Source of the DNA: Planctomycetes bacterium MalM25
Lineage (GTDB): Bacteria; Planctomycetota; Planctomycetia; Pirellulales; Lacipirellulaceae
Assembly: GCA_007745835.1 (NCBI GenBank)
Contig: CP036424.1
Span: 4,637,968-4,701,967 of the forward strand
DNA length: 64,000 nt
Direction of reading: 5' to 3'
In this document: one piece after another, positions 8,956 through 17,803 of the stretch
Position numbering within the stretch: position 1 is the stretch's first letter
How the letters are laid out: every line of letters starts with the position of its first letter
Notes under the pieces: model-generated
The model's database searches: none
Told to the model about the DNA's origin: nothing
Seen by the model: the letters and a program-made list of their open reading frames with translations, nothing else
Translations under genes and position numbers: made by a program

Positions 8956-10176
8956 TTGCCTGACTTCTCCCAACGCGGCCCGATCACCACGCTGCACGAC
9001 CTCGCCACGACCGATTCGTCGCGGCTCGAGGAGTTGCTGCGCGAGTCGGTCAAGGATTATCCAATCGGCCTGGTGCTGCCGATCACCGCCTCGGACATGC
9101 GGGCGCGGCCGTTCGGCGAGATCGTCGAGCAGCTCGGCAAGGCGGACTACGTCGATACCGCGTGTGTCGTGCTGAATCGGGCGGACACGGTCGAGGACTA
9201 CCAGGAGGCCCTCAAGCGGCTCGAACCGCTGGGCCCAAAGGCGAAGCTGCTGTGGACCGACGGGCCGCGCGGCAAGCAGGCGCTCGGGGACCTGGACGAC
9301 GCCGGCTTCGCGGTCAACGTGCCGGGCAAGGGGCGCGCCGTCTGGTTCGCGTTCGGCTTTCTGCTGGCCGACCCGCAGCTGAAGGCGTACGTCCTGCAGG
9401 ACGGTGACATCGAGAACTACGATAACGACATGCTGGTCCGGCTCGCGCTCCCCATGGCGCACCCCGGCATGGACTTCCACTTCTGCAAGGCGTTCTACGC
9501 ACGCTGCACGACCAAGATGCACGGCCGCGTCGTGCGGCTGCTGGTCGCGCCGCTGCTGAGGGCGCTGATCTCGGTGATGGGCAACGACCCGTACCTCGTC
9601 TTCTTGCGGAGCTTCCGCTACCCGCTCGCGGGCGAGTTCGCGGTGACTTCGCACCTGGCCCGCTCGAACCGGATCCCGTGCGACTGGGGCTTGGAGGTCG
9701 GCACGCTCGCGGAGGTCTTCCGCAACACGGCGCCGAAGCGCGTCGCGCAGGTCGACATCGCCCGGCTGTACGACCACAAGCACCAGCCGCTGTCGGTCGA
9801 GGACAAGTCGAAGGGTCTCATGAAGATGGCGGGTGACATCCTGGCGAACATCGTCCGCACGCTCGCCAGCCGCGGCATGGTGTTCGGCAAGGGGCACTTC
9901 ATCACGATCCGCTCGGCCTACCAGCGGCTCGCGCAGGACGCGATCCGCCAGTACCACGCCGACAGCCTGATGAACAACCTGGAGTACGACCGCCACAGCG
10001 AGGAGCAAGCGGTCGAGGCGTTCGCCGAGATGATCACCGCCACGGGCGACGAGGTGCACAACGACCCCTCGGGCCAGCCTGCCTTGCCGACCTGGACGCG
10101 CGTCGTGACCGCGATGCCCGACTTCCCCCGACGGCTACGCGAGATGTGCGACGCCGACTTGGCCGAGTTCGGGTGA
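8956..10176 (+). CDS. gpgS: Glucosyl-3-phosphoglycerate synthase-like glycosyltransferase
   Basis: 406 residues. GpgS joins glucose from an NDP-glucose to 3-phosphoglycerate, the first step to glucosylglycerate and mannosylglucosylglycerate. Seen: a GT-A type core with GLVLPITASDMRARPF near the start, a mid-chain PGKGRAVWFAFGFLLAD, and the metal-binding DxD-like YVLQDGDIENYDND at about residues 150-163; then YPLAGEFAVTSHLAR and CDWGLEVGTLAEV, which resemble the acceptor-site region of this family. The frame opens at a TTG at 8956 with no good ribosome-binding site, so the start is not firm. Same direction and end of the solute cluster. The R. baltica GpgS was shown experimentally to serve mannosylglucosylglycerate synthesis; transfer of that role here is inference. 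Confidence 0.8.
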   Translation: MPDFSQRGPITTLHDLATTDSSRLEELLRESVKDYPIGLVLPITASDMRARPFGEIVEQLGKADYVDTACVVLNRADTVEDYQEALKRLEPLGPKAKLLWTDGPRGKQALGDLDDAGFAVNVPGKGRAVWFAFGFLLADPQLKAYVLQDGDIENYDNDMLVRLALPMAHPGMDFHFCKAFYARCTTKMHGRVVRLLVAPLLRALISVMGNDPYLVFLRSFRYPLAGEFAVTSHLARSNRIPCDWGLEVGTLAEVFRNTAPKRVAQVDIARLYDHKHQPLSVEDKSKGLMKMAGDILANIVRTLASRGMVFGKGHFITIRSAYQRLAQDAIRQYHADSLMNNLEYDRHSEEQAVEAFAEMITATGDEVHNDPSGQPALPTWTRVVTAMPDFPRRLREMCDADLAEFG

Positions 10177-10270
10177 TGGCGAGCCGTTGTGCGCTTCGAG
10201 TTTGTCGTGAATCCAGATCGGTGGTAGGTTCGCGGGAGCGGATTCCCGCGTCCCCAACGGAGCTCCTCCC

Positions 10271-11074
10271 ATGCTGCGACTGTTAACCCTCTTGGTGATC
10301 GCCACCCCCGCCCTGGCGGTCTCGCCCCCGGAAGAACTGGTCGAGGAGATCGCTGAGCTGCGCAAGCAAGTCGGCGAACACGGCGAGGTCGTGGCCGACG
10401 AGAAGGACTTCGCGGAGGCCCTCAAGCGGGTCGCGAGCGACCGGCCCGAGTGGAACCGCCAGCCGCCGCGGCCCGACGACCCCCGCTCAAGGGACAGGGG
10501 CTTTCCGCCCCGCCGACCGGACCGGGGTGAACGCCACGGGGACCACGACCCCTTCGGCCACCATCCTCCGGAGCCTCCTCATCCTCCGACGCCCCCTCAT
10601 CCTCCGACGCCCCCTCATTGGCCGCACGGCCCGCGTCCTCCGCAGGTGATGCTCCGCGAGGCGGCGTTCGAGCTCGACCGGCTGGCCCACGGGCTGGAGA
10701 TGGCCGAGCTGTTCGACGACGCCGACGCCCTCCGCGACACGGCGAATCGGCTCCGCCGATCGGCGAGGAAGGACCAAGCCAAGACCAAACCGGGATCGTC
10801 TCGCGGGCGAGGGCGGGTCTCCCTCAATGCCCCGAGGAACCCACGTGCGTCACGCGAAGCCGAGAAGGCGAGGCTCTTAGCGGAGGCGAAAAAGAAGACC
10901 GACCGGATGACCAAAGAGTCGGAGAAACTAGCCGAAGCCCGCCTTGAAGCGTTCCGCGACCTGATACGCAGGCAGCGTGAGGTGAGAGATCGGACTCTTC
11001 ACGACCACGCCCGGCAGCTACAACCGCCCCAGCCGCCCCAACCGGCGGAGCCTCCGCGGCCCGAGGAAGAGTAG
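10271..11074 (+). CDS. Secreted Pro/His-rich hypothetical protein
   Basis: 267 residues, no family recognised. A signal peptide is likely (MLRLLTLLVIATPALA, cleavage after ALA). It is followed by a short charged helix (EELVEEIAELRKQVGEHGEV), a low-complexity stretch rich in Arg, Asp, Pro and His around residues 65-125 that includes an exact tandem of PPTPPH, a helical section (LREAAFELDRLAHGLEMAELFDDAD would be its core), and a Lys/Glu/Arg-rich coiled-coil-like C-terminal part ending in proline repeats. It is probably periplasmic or surface-located. It stands alone between the solute cluster and the pilus operon, same strand as both. Confidence 0.65.
   Translation: MLRLLTLLVIATPALAVSPPEELVEEIAELRKQVGEHGEVVADEKDFAEALKRVASDRPEWNRQPPRPDDPRSRDRGFPPRRPDRGERHGDHDPFGHHPPEPPHPPTPPHPPTPPHWPHGPRPPQVMLREAAFELDRLAHGLEMAELFDDADALRDTANRLRRSARKDQAKTKPGSSRGRGRVSLNAPRNPRASREAEKARLLAEAKKKTDRMTKESEKLAEARLEAFRDLIRRQREVRDRTLHDHARQLQPPQPPQPAEPPRPEEE
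10583..10618 (+). repeat. 18-base exact tandem repeat inside the Pro/His-rich gene
   Basis: Two identical 18-base units (beginning CCTCCGACG) code for PPTPPH twice. A multiple of three, so copy-number change would alter length without a frameshift. Confidence 0.85.
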
Positions 11075-11190
11075 CCGACCGGCTGTTTGACACCCGCCGA
11101 GGGGCTCTTTAGTGTTGCAGTAGCAACGATTTATGGGGGCGGTGCGCCCCAGCCTTCGGCGTTAGCCGGGGGATTGCCCCGGGTTTTGGT

Positions 11191-11213
11191 CAGTCGGCTG
11201 CCGCCGACGGCTC
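11191..11213. repeat. Dispersed 23-base repeat, copy 2
   Basis: 22 of 23 bases identical to 7013-7035. It lies 35 bases upstream of the pilB start, after a GC-rich stretch with its own foldback potential (11140-11185). Confidence 0.6.
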
Positions 11214-11247
11214 TAGTCCAACGACTAAAAGTACACAGCCAACCTCT

Positions 11248-12951
11248 ATGTCCAAGCTCGGCAAGTTCCTCATCAAGAAGGGCGTCATCAGCCCCGAGCA
11301 GTGGACCGAATCGGCGGGGGTCGCCAAGAAGAACGGCACGAAGCCCGAGGAGGCGCTCGTCGAGCTCGGCTACGCCACCGCGGAGCAGGTCTCTCAGGCG
11401 ATGGCCGACCTGAACGGCTTTGTCTTCATCAACCTGCAGGACGTGCCCATCCCGCCGGCGGTGGTCGAGTTGGTGCCCGAGTCGGTCGCGCGGGAGAACG
11501 TCGTCATCCCGATCGAGGAGGGGGACGACGAGTCGCTCAAGGTCTGCGTCAGCGACCCGGACGACTTCGAGACGATCGAGAAACTCCAGTTCATCCTCAA
11601 CAAGAAGATCGACATCGCGATCGCCACCAAGGAACACATCCTCGAGGCGATCAACCGCAACTACGGGCAGATGGGCGACGAGTCGGCCGACTCGATGCTC
11701 CAAGAGTTCACCGACACGGCGATCGACTTCACCGAGACCGAGAACGACGACGACGATGACGACGCCGAGGTCGATGAGGCCTCCGCCCCGGTCGTGAAGC
11801 TCGTGCAGCTGATGATCGGCGAGGCGGTGCAGCTCCGGGCGTCGGACATTCATGTCGAGCCGTTCGAAGACCGTATCCGCATCCGCTACCGGATCGACGG
11901 CGTGCTGGTCGAGCGCGACAGCCCGCCCCGGCGCCTGCTGGGGGCGTTGCTCTCGCGCATCAAAATCCTCGCAAAGATGGACATCAGCGAGCGGCGACGC
12001 TGCCAGGACGGCCGTATCAAGATCACCGCGGGCGGCAAGGAGCTCGACCTCCGCGTGAGCATGATGCCGACCAACCACGGGCAGACGTGCGTCATGCGTC
12101 TGCTCGACAAGGACAACATCAAGGTCGGCGTGCGGCAGCTCGGGCTGTCGGAGCGTGATTTCCGCGTCTTCAACCAGCTGATCCGCCGGCCGAACGGAAT
12201 CTTCCTGGTGACCGGCCCCACGGGCTCCGGCAAGACCACGACGCTGTACGCCTCGCTGAACGAGCTGAACCGGCCCGACCGCAAGATCATCACCGCTGAG
12301 GACCCGGTCGAGTACTACCTGCCCGGGATCAACCAGGTCGAGGTGAAGCACTCGATCGGGCTGGACTTCGCGAAGATCATCAAGGCGATGCTCCGGCAGG
12401 CGCCCAACGTGATCCTGGTCGGCGAGATGCGCGACTACGAGACCGCCTCGATGGGCATCCAGGCGTCGCTGACCGGTCACTTGGTCTTCAGCACGCTGCA
12501 CACGAACGACGCGCCGGGTGCGGTTACCCGAATGGTCGATATGGGCGTCCCCGCCTATCTGGTCGCGGGCAGCGTGATCGGCATCCTGGCCCAGCGGCTG
12601 GTTCGCGTGAATTGCCCGAAGTGCAAGGCGCCCCACTCGCCGACCCAGAACGAACTCGACGCGGCCGGCATCACCCCCGAGCAGGCGGCCAGCGCCACGT
12701 TCATGAAGGGGCGCGGCTGCAACAACTGCGGCGGGGGCGGATACCGCGGCCGCTTGGGGGTTTTCGAGCTGATGACGATGAGCAGCAAAGTCCGCGAGCT
12801 GTCGTTCCAAGGGGCCTCGACCCAGGAAATCGGCAAAGAGGCTCGCAAGATGGGCATGACCACCCTCTACGACGACGCCATCCTGAAGGTCTGCTCGGGG
12901 ATCACGACCCTGGAAGAGGTCTTCCGAGTCACCAAGAAGGTCGAGGACTAG
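11248..12951 (+). CDS. pilB: Type IV pilus assembly / type II secretion ATPase (PilB/GspE), copy 1
   Basis: 567 residues. Cytoplasmic hexameric ATPase that drives pilin or pseudopilin polymerisation. Seen: an N-terminal MshEN-type domain (residues 1-135), an acidic linker of Asp residues at ~165-175, Walker A VTGPTGSGKTTT at ~321-332, the Asp box TAEDPVEYYLPG, Walker B NVILVGEMRDYETA, the His box HLVFSTLHTNDAPGAVTR, and a zinc-binding four-cysteine loop (CPKC at ~456 and CNNC at ~491). Length and order are standard. It starts the operon that goes on with pilT, a second PilB, pilC and prepilins. Confidence 0.95.
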   Translation: MSKLGKFLIKKGVISPEQWTESAGVAKKNGTKPEEALVELGYATAEQVSQAMADLNGFVFINLQDVPIPPAVVELVPESVARENVVIPIEEGDDESLKVCVSDPDDFETIEKLQFILNKKIDIAIATKEHILEAINRNYGQMGDESADSMLQEFTDTAIDFTETENDDDDDDAEVDEASAPVVKLVQLMIGEAVQLRASDIHVEPFEDRIRIRYRIDGVLVERDSPPRRLLGALLSRIKILAKMDISERRRCQDGRIKITAGGKELDLRVSMMPTNHGQTCVMRLLDKDNIKVGVRQLGLSERDFRVFNQLIRRPNGIFLVTGPTGSGKTTTLYASLNELNRPDRKIITAEDPVEYYLPGINQVEVKHSIGLDFAKIIKAMLRQAPNVILVGEMRDYETASMGIQASLTGHLVFSTLHTNDAPGAVTRMVDMGVPAYLVAGSVIGILAQRLVRVNCPKCKAPHSPTQNELDAAGITPEQAASATFMKGRGCNNCGGGGYRGRLGVFELMTMSSKVRELSFQGASTQEIGKEARKMGMTTLYDDAILKVCSGITTLEEVFRVTKKVED

Positions 12952-13370
12952 GCGTCAGGGGGCCGAGATCGGGGCCGTTTTTGCCGGCCCGAGCGGCTTT
13001 GCGGGGGCCCGAGCGGGGCTTTCTGGCGGGCGCTAACTCTTTACCTGCAAAAAACTTGTGCGTTCGCCTACACGGGCGGATAATAGCTTTGCCGACGGCT
13101 GGCGAGCCGCTCGGACACGGAACAGAGCCTCTCAGCCCACCGGTTCTCGGTGGTCGAAGGCCCGCGGGAGGCCCCCGGTCTCCCAACGCAACGGCTCGCG
13201 GTCCACACAGGCGGGGACCTAAGAGTCGACAGGTTCGGTGCGGGCAACACCGGGTCGCGAGGACCGTTTGTTGTTAAACTGCGGCCAGCGGGCGGGTTGC
13301 GCTCCGACTGGCCGGGCAACCACCACCCCTTCGATCCCTCACAAAACAGCGGAACACGGAACCAGGCGGC
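12952..13370. other. Gene-free leader between pilB copy 1 and pilT
   Basis: 419 bases without a supported gene. 12985-13025 has GCCCGAGCGG twice. A good sigma-70-like promoter candidate is at 13056-13084. The rest is GC-rich leader with no repeat or RNA I recognise. The length suggests that pilT and the genes after it can be transcribed apart from copy 1. Confidence 0.55.
13056..13084 (+). promoter_or_regulatory. Candidate sigma-70 promoter upstream of pilT
   Basis: TTGTGC at 13056-13061, a 17-base spacer, then GATAAT at 13079-13084. It lies about 290 bases before the pilT start, so the mRNA leader would be long. Prediction from the consensus only. Confidence 0.4.
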
Positions 13371-14477
13371 ATGGGCACGATCCTCATCGACAAGTTGCTC
13401 GGCGCCGTGGTGAAGCAGGGCGCAAGCGACCTGCACATCACGGTCGGTCAGCCGCCCGTGCTGCGCCTCAGCGGTCGGATGCAGAAGCTGAAGACCAAGG
13501 TGCTCGAGGAGGCCGACACGATGGGCCTGATGAAGAGCATCACGCCCGACCGCTGCCAGCAAGAGTTCCAAGAGACGGGCAGCACCGACTTCGGTTTCGC
13601 GTTCGGCGAGCAGGCGCGCTTCCGCGTGTCGGTGTTCCGCCAGCGCGGCAAGGTGGCGATGGTCCTCCGGCAGATCCCGGTCGACCTCTTCACGATGGAC
13701 CAGCTGAAGCTGCCCGAGGTCTTCAAGAAGTTGATCACGCGGCCGCGCGGGCTGGTGCTGGTGACCGGGCCGACCGGATCGGGCAAGTCGACCTCGCTGG
13801 CGGCGATGATCGACTACCTGAACGACAACTGCGACCACCACATCATCACGATCGAAGACCCGATCGAGTTCCAGCACAACCACAAGAAGTCGACGATCAA
13901 CCAGCGCGAGGTGGGGACCGACGTCACCAGCTTCGCCGAGGCGATCCGCCGCGCCCTGCGTCAGGACCCGGACGTGATCCTGGTCGGCGAGATGCGTGAC
14001 CTCGAAACGATCGAGGCCGCCATCACCGCCGCCGAGACCGGCCACATCGTCTTCGGCACGCTGCACACGTCCAGCGCGGCGGGCACGATCAACCGCATCA
14101 TCGACGTCTTCCCGACCAACCAGCAGGACCAGATCCGCACCCAGCTGGCGACCGCCATCCTCGGCATCCTTTCGCAGCAGCTGCTCAAGAAGCTGGGCGG
14201 CGGCCGCGTCGCGGCGTTCGAGGTGCTGATCGTCACGCCGGGCATCGCGAACCTGATCCGCGAGAACAAGATCTTCCGCATCACCTCGGCGATCCAGACG
14301 GGCGCCAAGCAGGGGATGCAACTGCTGGACGACCACGTCTTCGAGCATTACTGCAACGGCCTGGTGAGCAAGGAGGACGCCCTGGCCAAGTGCAACACGC
14401 CCGAGGAGCTGGCCGCCCGGATGGCCACGTTCGACAAAGAGTCGTCGAGCGATGACGACGACGAAGACAACGACTGA
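13371..14477 (+). CDS. pilT: Twitching motility ATPase PilT
   Basis: 368 residues, normal for PilT, the retraction ATPase that depolymerises type IV pili. Seen: N-terminal KQGASDLHITVGQPPVLRL, typical of PilT and lacking the MshEN domain of PilB; Walker A VTGPTGSGKSTS at ~130-141; Asp box TIEDPIEFQH; Walker B DVILVGEMRDLETIEAA; His box GHIVFGTLHTSSAAGTINRI; and the AIRA-like C-terminal motif region. The C-terminus is an acidic tail (SSSDDDDEDND). Its presence shows that the system can retract and so is a pilus and not only a secretion machine, unless it works as part of a dedicated pseudopilus. Confidence 0.95.
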   Translation: MGTILIDKLLGAVVKQGASDLHITVGQPPVLRLSGRMQKLKTKVLEEADTMGLMKSITPDRCQQEFQETGSTDFGFAFGEQARFRVSVFRQRGKVAMVLRQIPVDLFTMDQLKLPEVFKKLITRPRGLVLVTGPTGSGKSTSLAAMIDYLNDNCDHHIITIEDPIEFQHNHKKSTINQREVGTDVTSFAEAIRRALRQDPDVILVGEMRDLETIEAAITAAETGHIVFGTLHTSSAAGTINRIIDVFPTNQQDQIRTQLATAILGILSQQLLKKLGGGRVAAFEVLIVTPGIANLIRENKIFRITSAIQTGAKQGMQLLDDHVFEHYCNGLVSKEDALAKCNTPEELAARMATFDKESSSDDDDEDND

Positions 14478-14561
14478 TTCTCCCCAACGTTCCAACCCAC
14501 ACGAAGGCGCCGCCGGCGCCGGGAACCTCCTCAACCTCCTCGCGAACCGCAACAGAACGTC

Positions 14562-16280
14562 ATGGCGATGCGACGGCTCGGCCAGGTCCTGGTCGATATG
14601 GGCTACATCGACGACGAGCAGCTCGATCTGCTCGTCGACGAGCAGAAACAGCAGCCCGGGCTGCTGATCGGCCGCGTCGCGATGGACATGGGCCTCATCG
14701 ACGATGAGAAGCTCGCCCAGGCGCTGGCCGAGCAGATGCTGCTCGAGGTGACCGTCCCGCACGAGGTGAAGATCGACAAGGAGGTGATCGCGATGGTCTC
14801 CGGGCCGATGGCCCAGATGTACCGCGTGATCCCGATCGCGTTCGACGGCTCGACCCTCTCGGTCGCCATGAGCGAACCGCAGAACCTGAGCGTGCAGGAC
14901 GAGCTCCGCACCTTCCTGGGCCACACCATCCGTGTTCTGGTCGCCACCGAGGCGAGCATCAACGCGGCGCTCGAGCGTTACTACGGCGAGAACACCGACA
15001 GCGTCGAGTCGATCGTCGAATCGCTCGAGGACGACCAAGAGCTGGCCGCCGCCGCCGCCGCCCTGGAGGCCGAGGGGCCGATCGACCTGACCAGCGTCGA
15101 GGCGCTCGCCGACAGCGCGCCGGTCCGCAAGCTGCTGAACATGGTCCTCCTGATGGCGATCAAGGACCACGCGAGCGACCTCCACTTCGAGCCGTTCGAG
15201 GACGAGTTCCGCATCCGCATCAAGGCGGACGGCGTGCTGTACGAGATGGTCCCCCCGCCGCGCCACCTGGCGTTCGCGATCACGACCCGCATCAAGGTGA
15301 TGGCGAACCTCGACATCGCCGAGCGCCGCCTGCCGCAGGACGGGCGCATCGAGCTGACCGTCGGCGGCCACCCGGTCGACCTGCGGGTCAGCGTGCTGCC
15401 GACCATGTTCGGCGAGTCGGTCGTGATGCGGGTGCTGGACCGGAGTGTCGTCAACCTCAGCCTGACGAACGTCGGGATGAACGAGGAGACGATGGAGAAG
15501 TTCCGCGGCACCATCGTCAAGCCGAACGGCATCTGCCTCGTCACGGGCCCCACCGGCTCGGGCAAGACCACCACGCTCTACTCGGCCCTGTCGGAGCTGA
15601 ACACGATCGAGGACAAGCTGATCACCAGCGAGGACCCGGTCGAGTACGACATCGACGGCATCGTGCAGGTGCCCATCGACACGTCGATCGGCAACACGTT
15701 CGCCGCGATCCTGCGGGCCATCCTGCGGCAGGACCCGGACAAGGTGCTGGTCGGGGAGATCCGCGACCTGGAGACCGCCGAGATCGCCGTGCAGGCGTCG
15801 CTGACCGGTCACTTGGTCTTCAGCACGCTGCACACGAACGACGCCCCCAGCACGATCACACGCCTCAAGGACATGGGCGTGCCGACCTTCCTCATCACCG
15901 CCACGGTCGAGGCGATCCTCGCCCAGCGCTTGGTGAGGCGGATCTGCAAGAACTGCAAGGAGGAGTACACCCCGTCCAGCGACCTGCTGACCGACCTCGA
16001 GCTGACCGCCGAAGAGGTCAAGGGCAAGCGGTTCTACCGCGGCGGCGGCTGCGAGATCTGCAACAACACGGGCTACAAGGGCCGCGTTGGCCTCTTCGAG
16101 CTGATGATCATGACCAACCCGCTGCGGGACCTGATCATGGAGAACTGCCAGACCGAGGAGCTCCGCAACGCGGCCGCAAAGGAGGGGATGGTGACCCTCC
16201 GCGTTGCCGGCATGAACGCCATGTTCGAGGGGACGACGACCGCCGAAGAGGTGGTGCGAGAGACCGTGATGGAGGCCTAA
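14562..16280 (+). CDS. pilB: Type IV pilus assembly / type II secretion ATPase (PilB/GspE), copy 2
   Basis: 572 residues. Same family as the gene at 11248 with a full set of motifs: MshEN-type N-terminal domain (residues 1-145: RRLGQVLVDMGYIDDEQLD), an alanine-rich linker (~160-175), Walker A VTGPTGSGKTTT at ~327-338, Asp box TSEDPVEYDIDG, Walker B KVLVGEIRDLETAEIA, His box HLVFSTLHTNDAPSTITR and a zinc loop with CKNC and CEIC. Two complete extension ATPases in one operon, on either side of pilT, suggest that they serve different pilin sets or form mixed machines. It starts 84 bases after pilT. Confidence 0.95.
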   Translation: MAMRRLGQVLVDMGYIDDEQLDLLVDEQKQQPGLLIGRVAMDMGLIDDEKLAQALAEQMLLEVTVPHEVKIDKEVIAMVSGPMAQMYRVIPIAFDGSTLSVAMSEPQNLSVQDELRTFLGHTIRVLVATEASINAALERYYGENTDSVESIVESLEDDQELAAAAAALEAEGPIDLTSVEALADSAPVRKLLNMVLLMAIKDHASDLHFEPFEDEFRIRIKADGVLYEMVPPPRHLAFAITTRIKVMANLDIAERRLPQDGRIELTVGGHPVDLRVSVLPTMFGESVVMRVLDRSVVNLSLTNVGMNEETMEKFRGTIVKPNGICLVTGPTGSGKTTTLYSALSELNTIEDKLITSEDPVEYDIDGIVQVPIDTSIGNTFAAILRAILRQDPDKVLVGEIRDLETAEIAVQASLTGHLVFSTLHTNDAPSTITRLKDMGVPTFLITATVEAILAQRLVRRICKNCKEEYTPSSDLLTDLELTAEEVKGKRFYRGGGCEICNNTGYKGRVGLFELMIMTNPLRDLIMENCQTEELRNAAAKEGMVTLRVAGMNAMFEGTTTAEEVVRETVMEA

Positions 16281-16409
16281 CGGCCGAGCTGGCTATCGGC
16301 TGCCGGCCATCGGCTGCCAGCCACGTAGGGGTACAAATCAAACTGCTGACCGCTGAAAGCCCTCTTGTTCAATTGAGAGGGTCGACAGCCGTTCCGAAGG
16401 AACACCACC

Positions 16410-17735
16410 ATGCCGACGTTTCAATTCGAAGCGATGGACGCCACCGGCGCCGAGATCAAAGACGTGATCGAGGCTCCGACCGAGGAAGAGGCCCAGGCGA
16501 CAATCCGCCAGATGGGCTACTTCGTCACGAAGATCAACGTCAAGAAGGTCCGCAAGAAGGCCGAGGCCTCCGGTCCGAAGAAGAAGAACCGCGGCCTGGT
16601 CATCGGCGGCGTCAAGGGCAAGGAGCTCACCACCTTCACGCGCCAGCTCTCCATCCTCCAAGACGCCGGCCTGCCGATCCTCCGCAGCCTGCGGATCCTC
16701 GCCGAGCAGGCGAAGCCGGGCCGCCTGAAGTACTCGCTCGAAGACACTTGCGACGAGATCGAGGGCGGCTCCACGCTCTCCGAGGCGATGAGCAAATCGC
16801 CCAAGTGCTTCGACCGCCTCTACGTGAACATGATCAAGGCGGGCGAGGCGGGCGGCGCCCTCGAGCTCATCCTCCAACGCCTCGCCGACTTCAAAGAGCG
16901 CGCCGAATCGCTCAAGCGGAAAGTCCAGGGCGCGATGATCTACCCGGTGGTCGTCGTCACGGTGGCGGTCGGCATCCTGACGTTCATCATGATCGCCATC
17001 GTGCCGGAGTTCGAGAAGATCTTCACCGAGTTCGGCCTCACGCTGCCCGCCGCCACGCTCTTCCTGGTCGGGCTCTCCAACTGGACGGTCAACTACTGGT
17101 ACCTGATCCCCGGCATCCCGGTCAGCATCTGGTTGTTCATCAAGCTGCTCCGGAAGTTTAAACACGGCCGCATCGGCTGGGACCAATTCATCATCAAGGT
17201 GCCGATCTTCGGCCCCCTGATCGAGCAGAACATCCTCGCGCGGACCACGCGGACCCTCGGCACCCTGATCGCCTCGGGCGTGCCGATCCTCGAGGGCCTG
17301 ACGATCACCCGCGACACGGCGGGCAACGCGGTCTTCGAGAACATGTTCCAGAAGATCAGCGAGGCGATCCGTGAGGGCGAAGCGATCGCCGCCCCGATGA
17401 AGGAGCACTCACGGCCGGGCTTCCACCCGGTGGCGCTCTTCTTCTGGTTCACCTCGATCCCGGTGATCGGCGGGTTGCTGTACATCCTCAAGATGAATCA
17501 GCGGGTCGTCGACGACCTGGTGGTCAACATGGTCGACGTCGGCGAAGAGACCGGCGAACTCGACACGATGCTTTACAAGATCGCCGACGTCTACGATGAG
17601 ATGGTCGCCGTGCGGACCGAGGCGCTCACGAAGCTGCTCGAACCGCTGCTGGTCATCTTCCTGGGCGGCGCCGTCGGCTTCATCGTCGTGTCGCTGTTCA
17701 TGCCGCTGGTCAAGCTGATCGAAGGCCTCACTTGA
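16410..17735 (+). CDS. pilC: Type IV pilus / type II secretion inner-membrane platform protein PilC/GspF
   Basis: 441 residues. Integral membrane platform that PilB acts on. Seen: N-terminal MPTFQFEAMDATGAEIKDVI typical of GspF, a Lys-rich segment (~45-62), two T2SSF repeats (residues ~75-200 and ~275-400) with the paired MIKAGEAGGALELILQRLAD and MVDVGEETGELDTMLYKIAD, and hydrophobic segments near 175-195, 220-245 and 415-435. The ATG at 16410 follows GAAGGAACACCACC. It lies 129 bases after PilB copy 2 and before the prepilin genes. Confidence 0.95.
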   Translation: MPTFQFEAMDATGAEIKDVIEAPTEEEAQATIRQMGYFVTKINVKKVRKKAEASGPKKKNRGLVIGGVKGKELTTFTRQLSILQDAGLPILRSLRILAEQAKPGRLKYSLEDTCDEIEGGSTLSEAMSKSPKCFDRLYVNMIKAGEAGGALELILQRLADFKERAESLKRKVQGAMIYPVVVVTVAVGILTFIMIAIVPEFEKIFTEFGLTLPAATLFLVGLSNWTVNYWYLIPGIPVSIWLFIKLLRKFKHGRIGWDQFIIKVPIFGPLIEQNILARTTRTLGTLIASGVPILEGLTITRDTAGNAVFENMFQKISEAIREGEAIAAPMKEHSRPGFHPVALFFWFTSIPVIGGLLYILKMNQRVVDDLVVNMVDVGEETGELDTMLYKIADVYDEMVAVRTEALTKLLEPLLVIFLGGAVGFIVVSLFMPLVKLIEGLT

Positions 17736-17803
17736 GGTCGCAGCGGGCAAGCTTGGAAGCGGGAAGGATTTAGGGGCTAGCTCATTACGGAAGGAACGAA
17801 GCG

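Noticed and set aside
12958-12985. Terminator after pilB copy 1
   Set aside because: GGCC...GGCC before GTTTTT gives only a four-base stem, too weak to call.
13068-15833. Very long open frame on the minus strand opposite pilT and pilB copy 2
   Set aside because: It is antisense to two genes with full motifs, has an Arg/His/Asp/Leu-rich composition typical of the complementary strand of GC-rich coding DNA, and no family resemblance.
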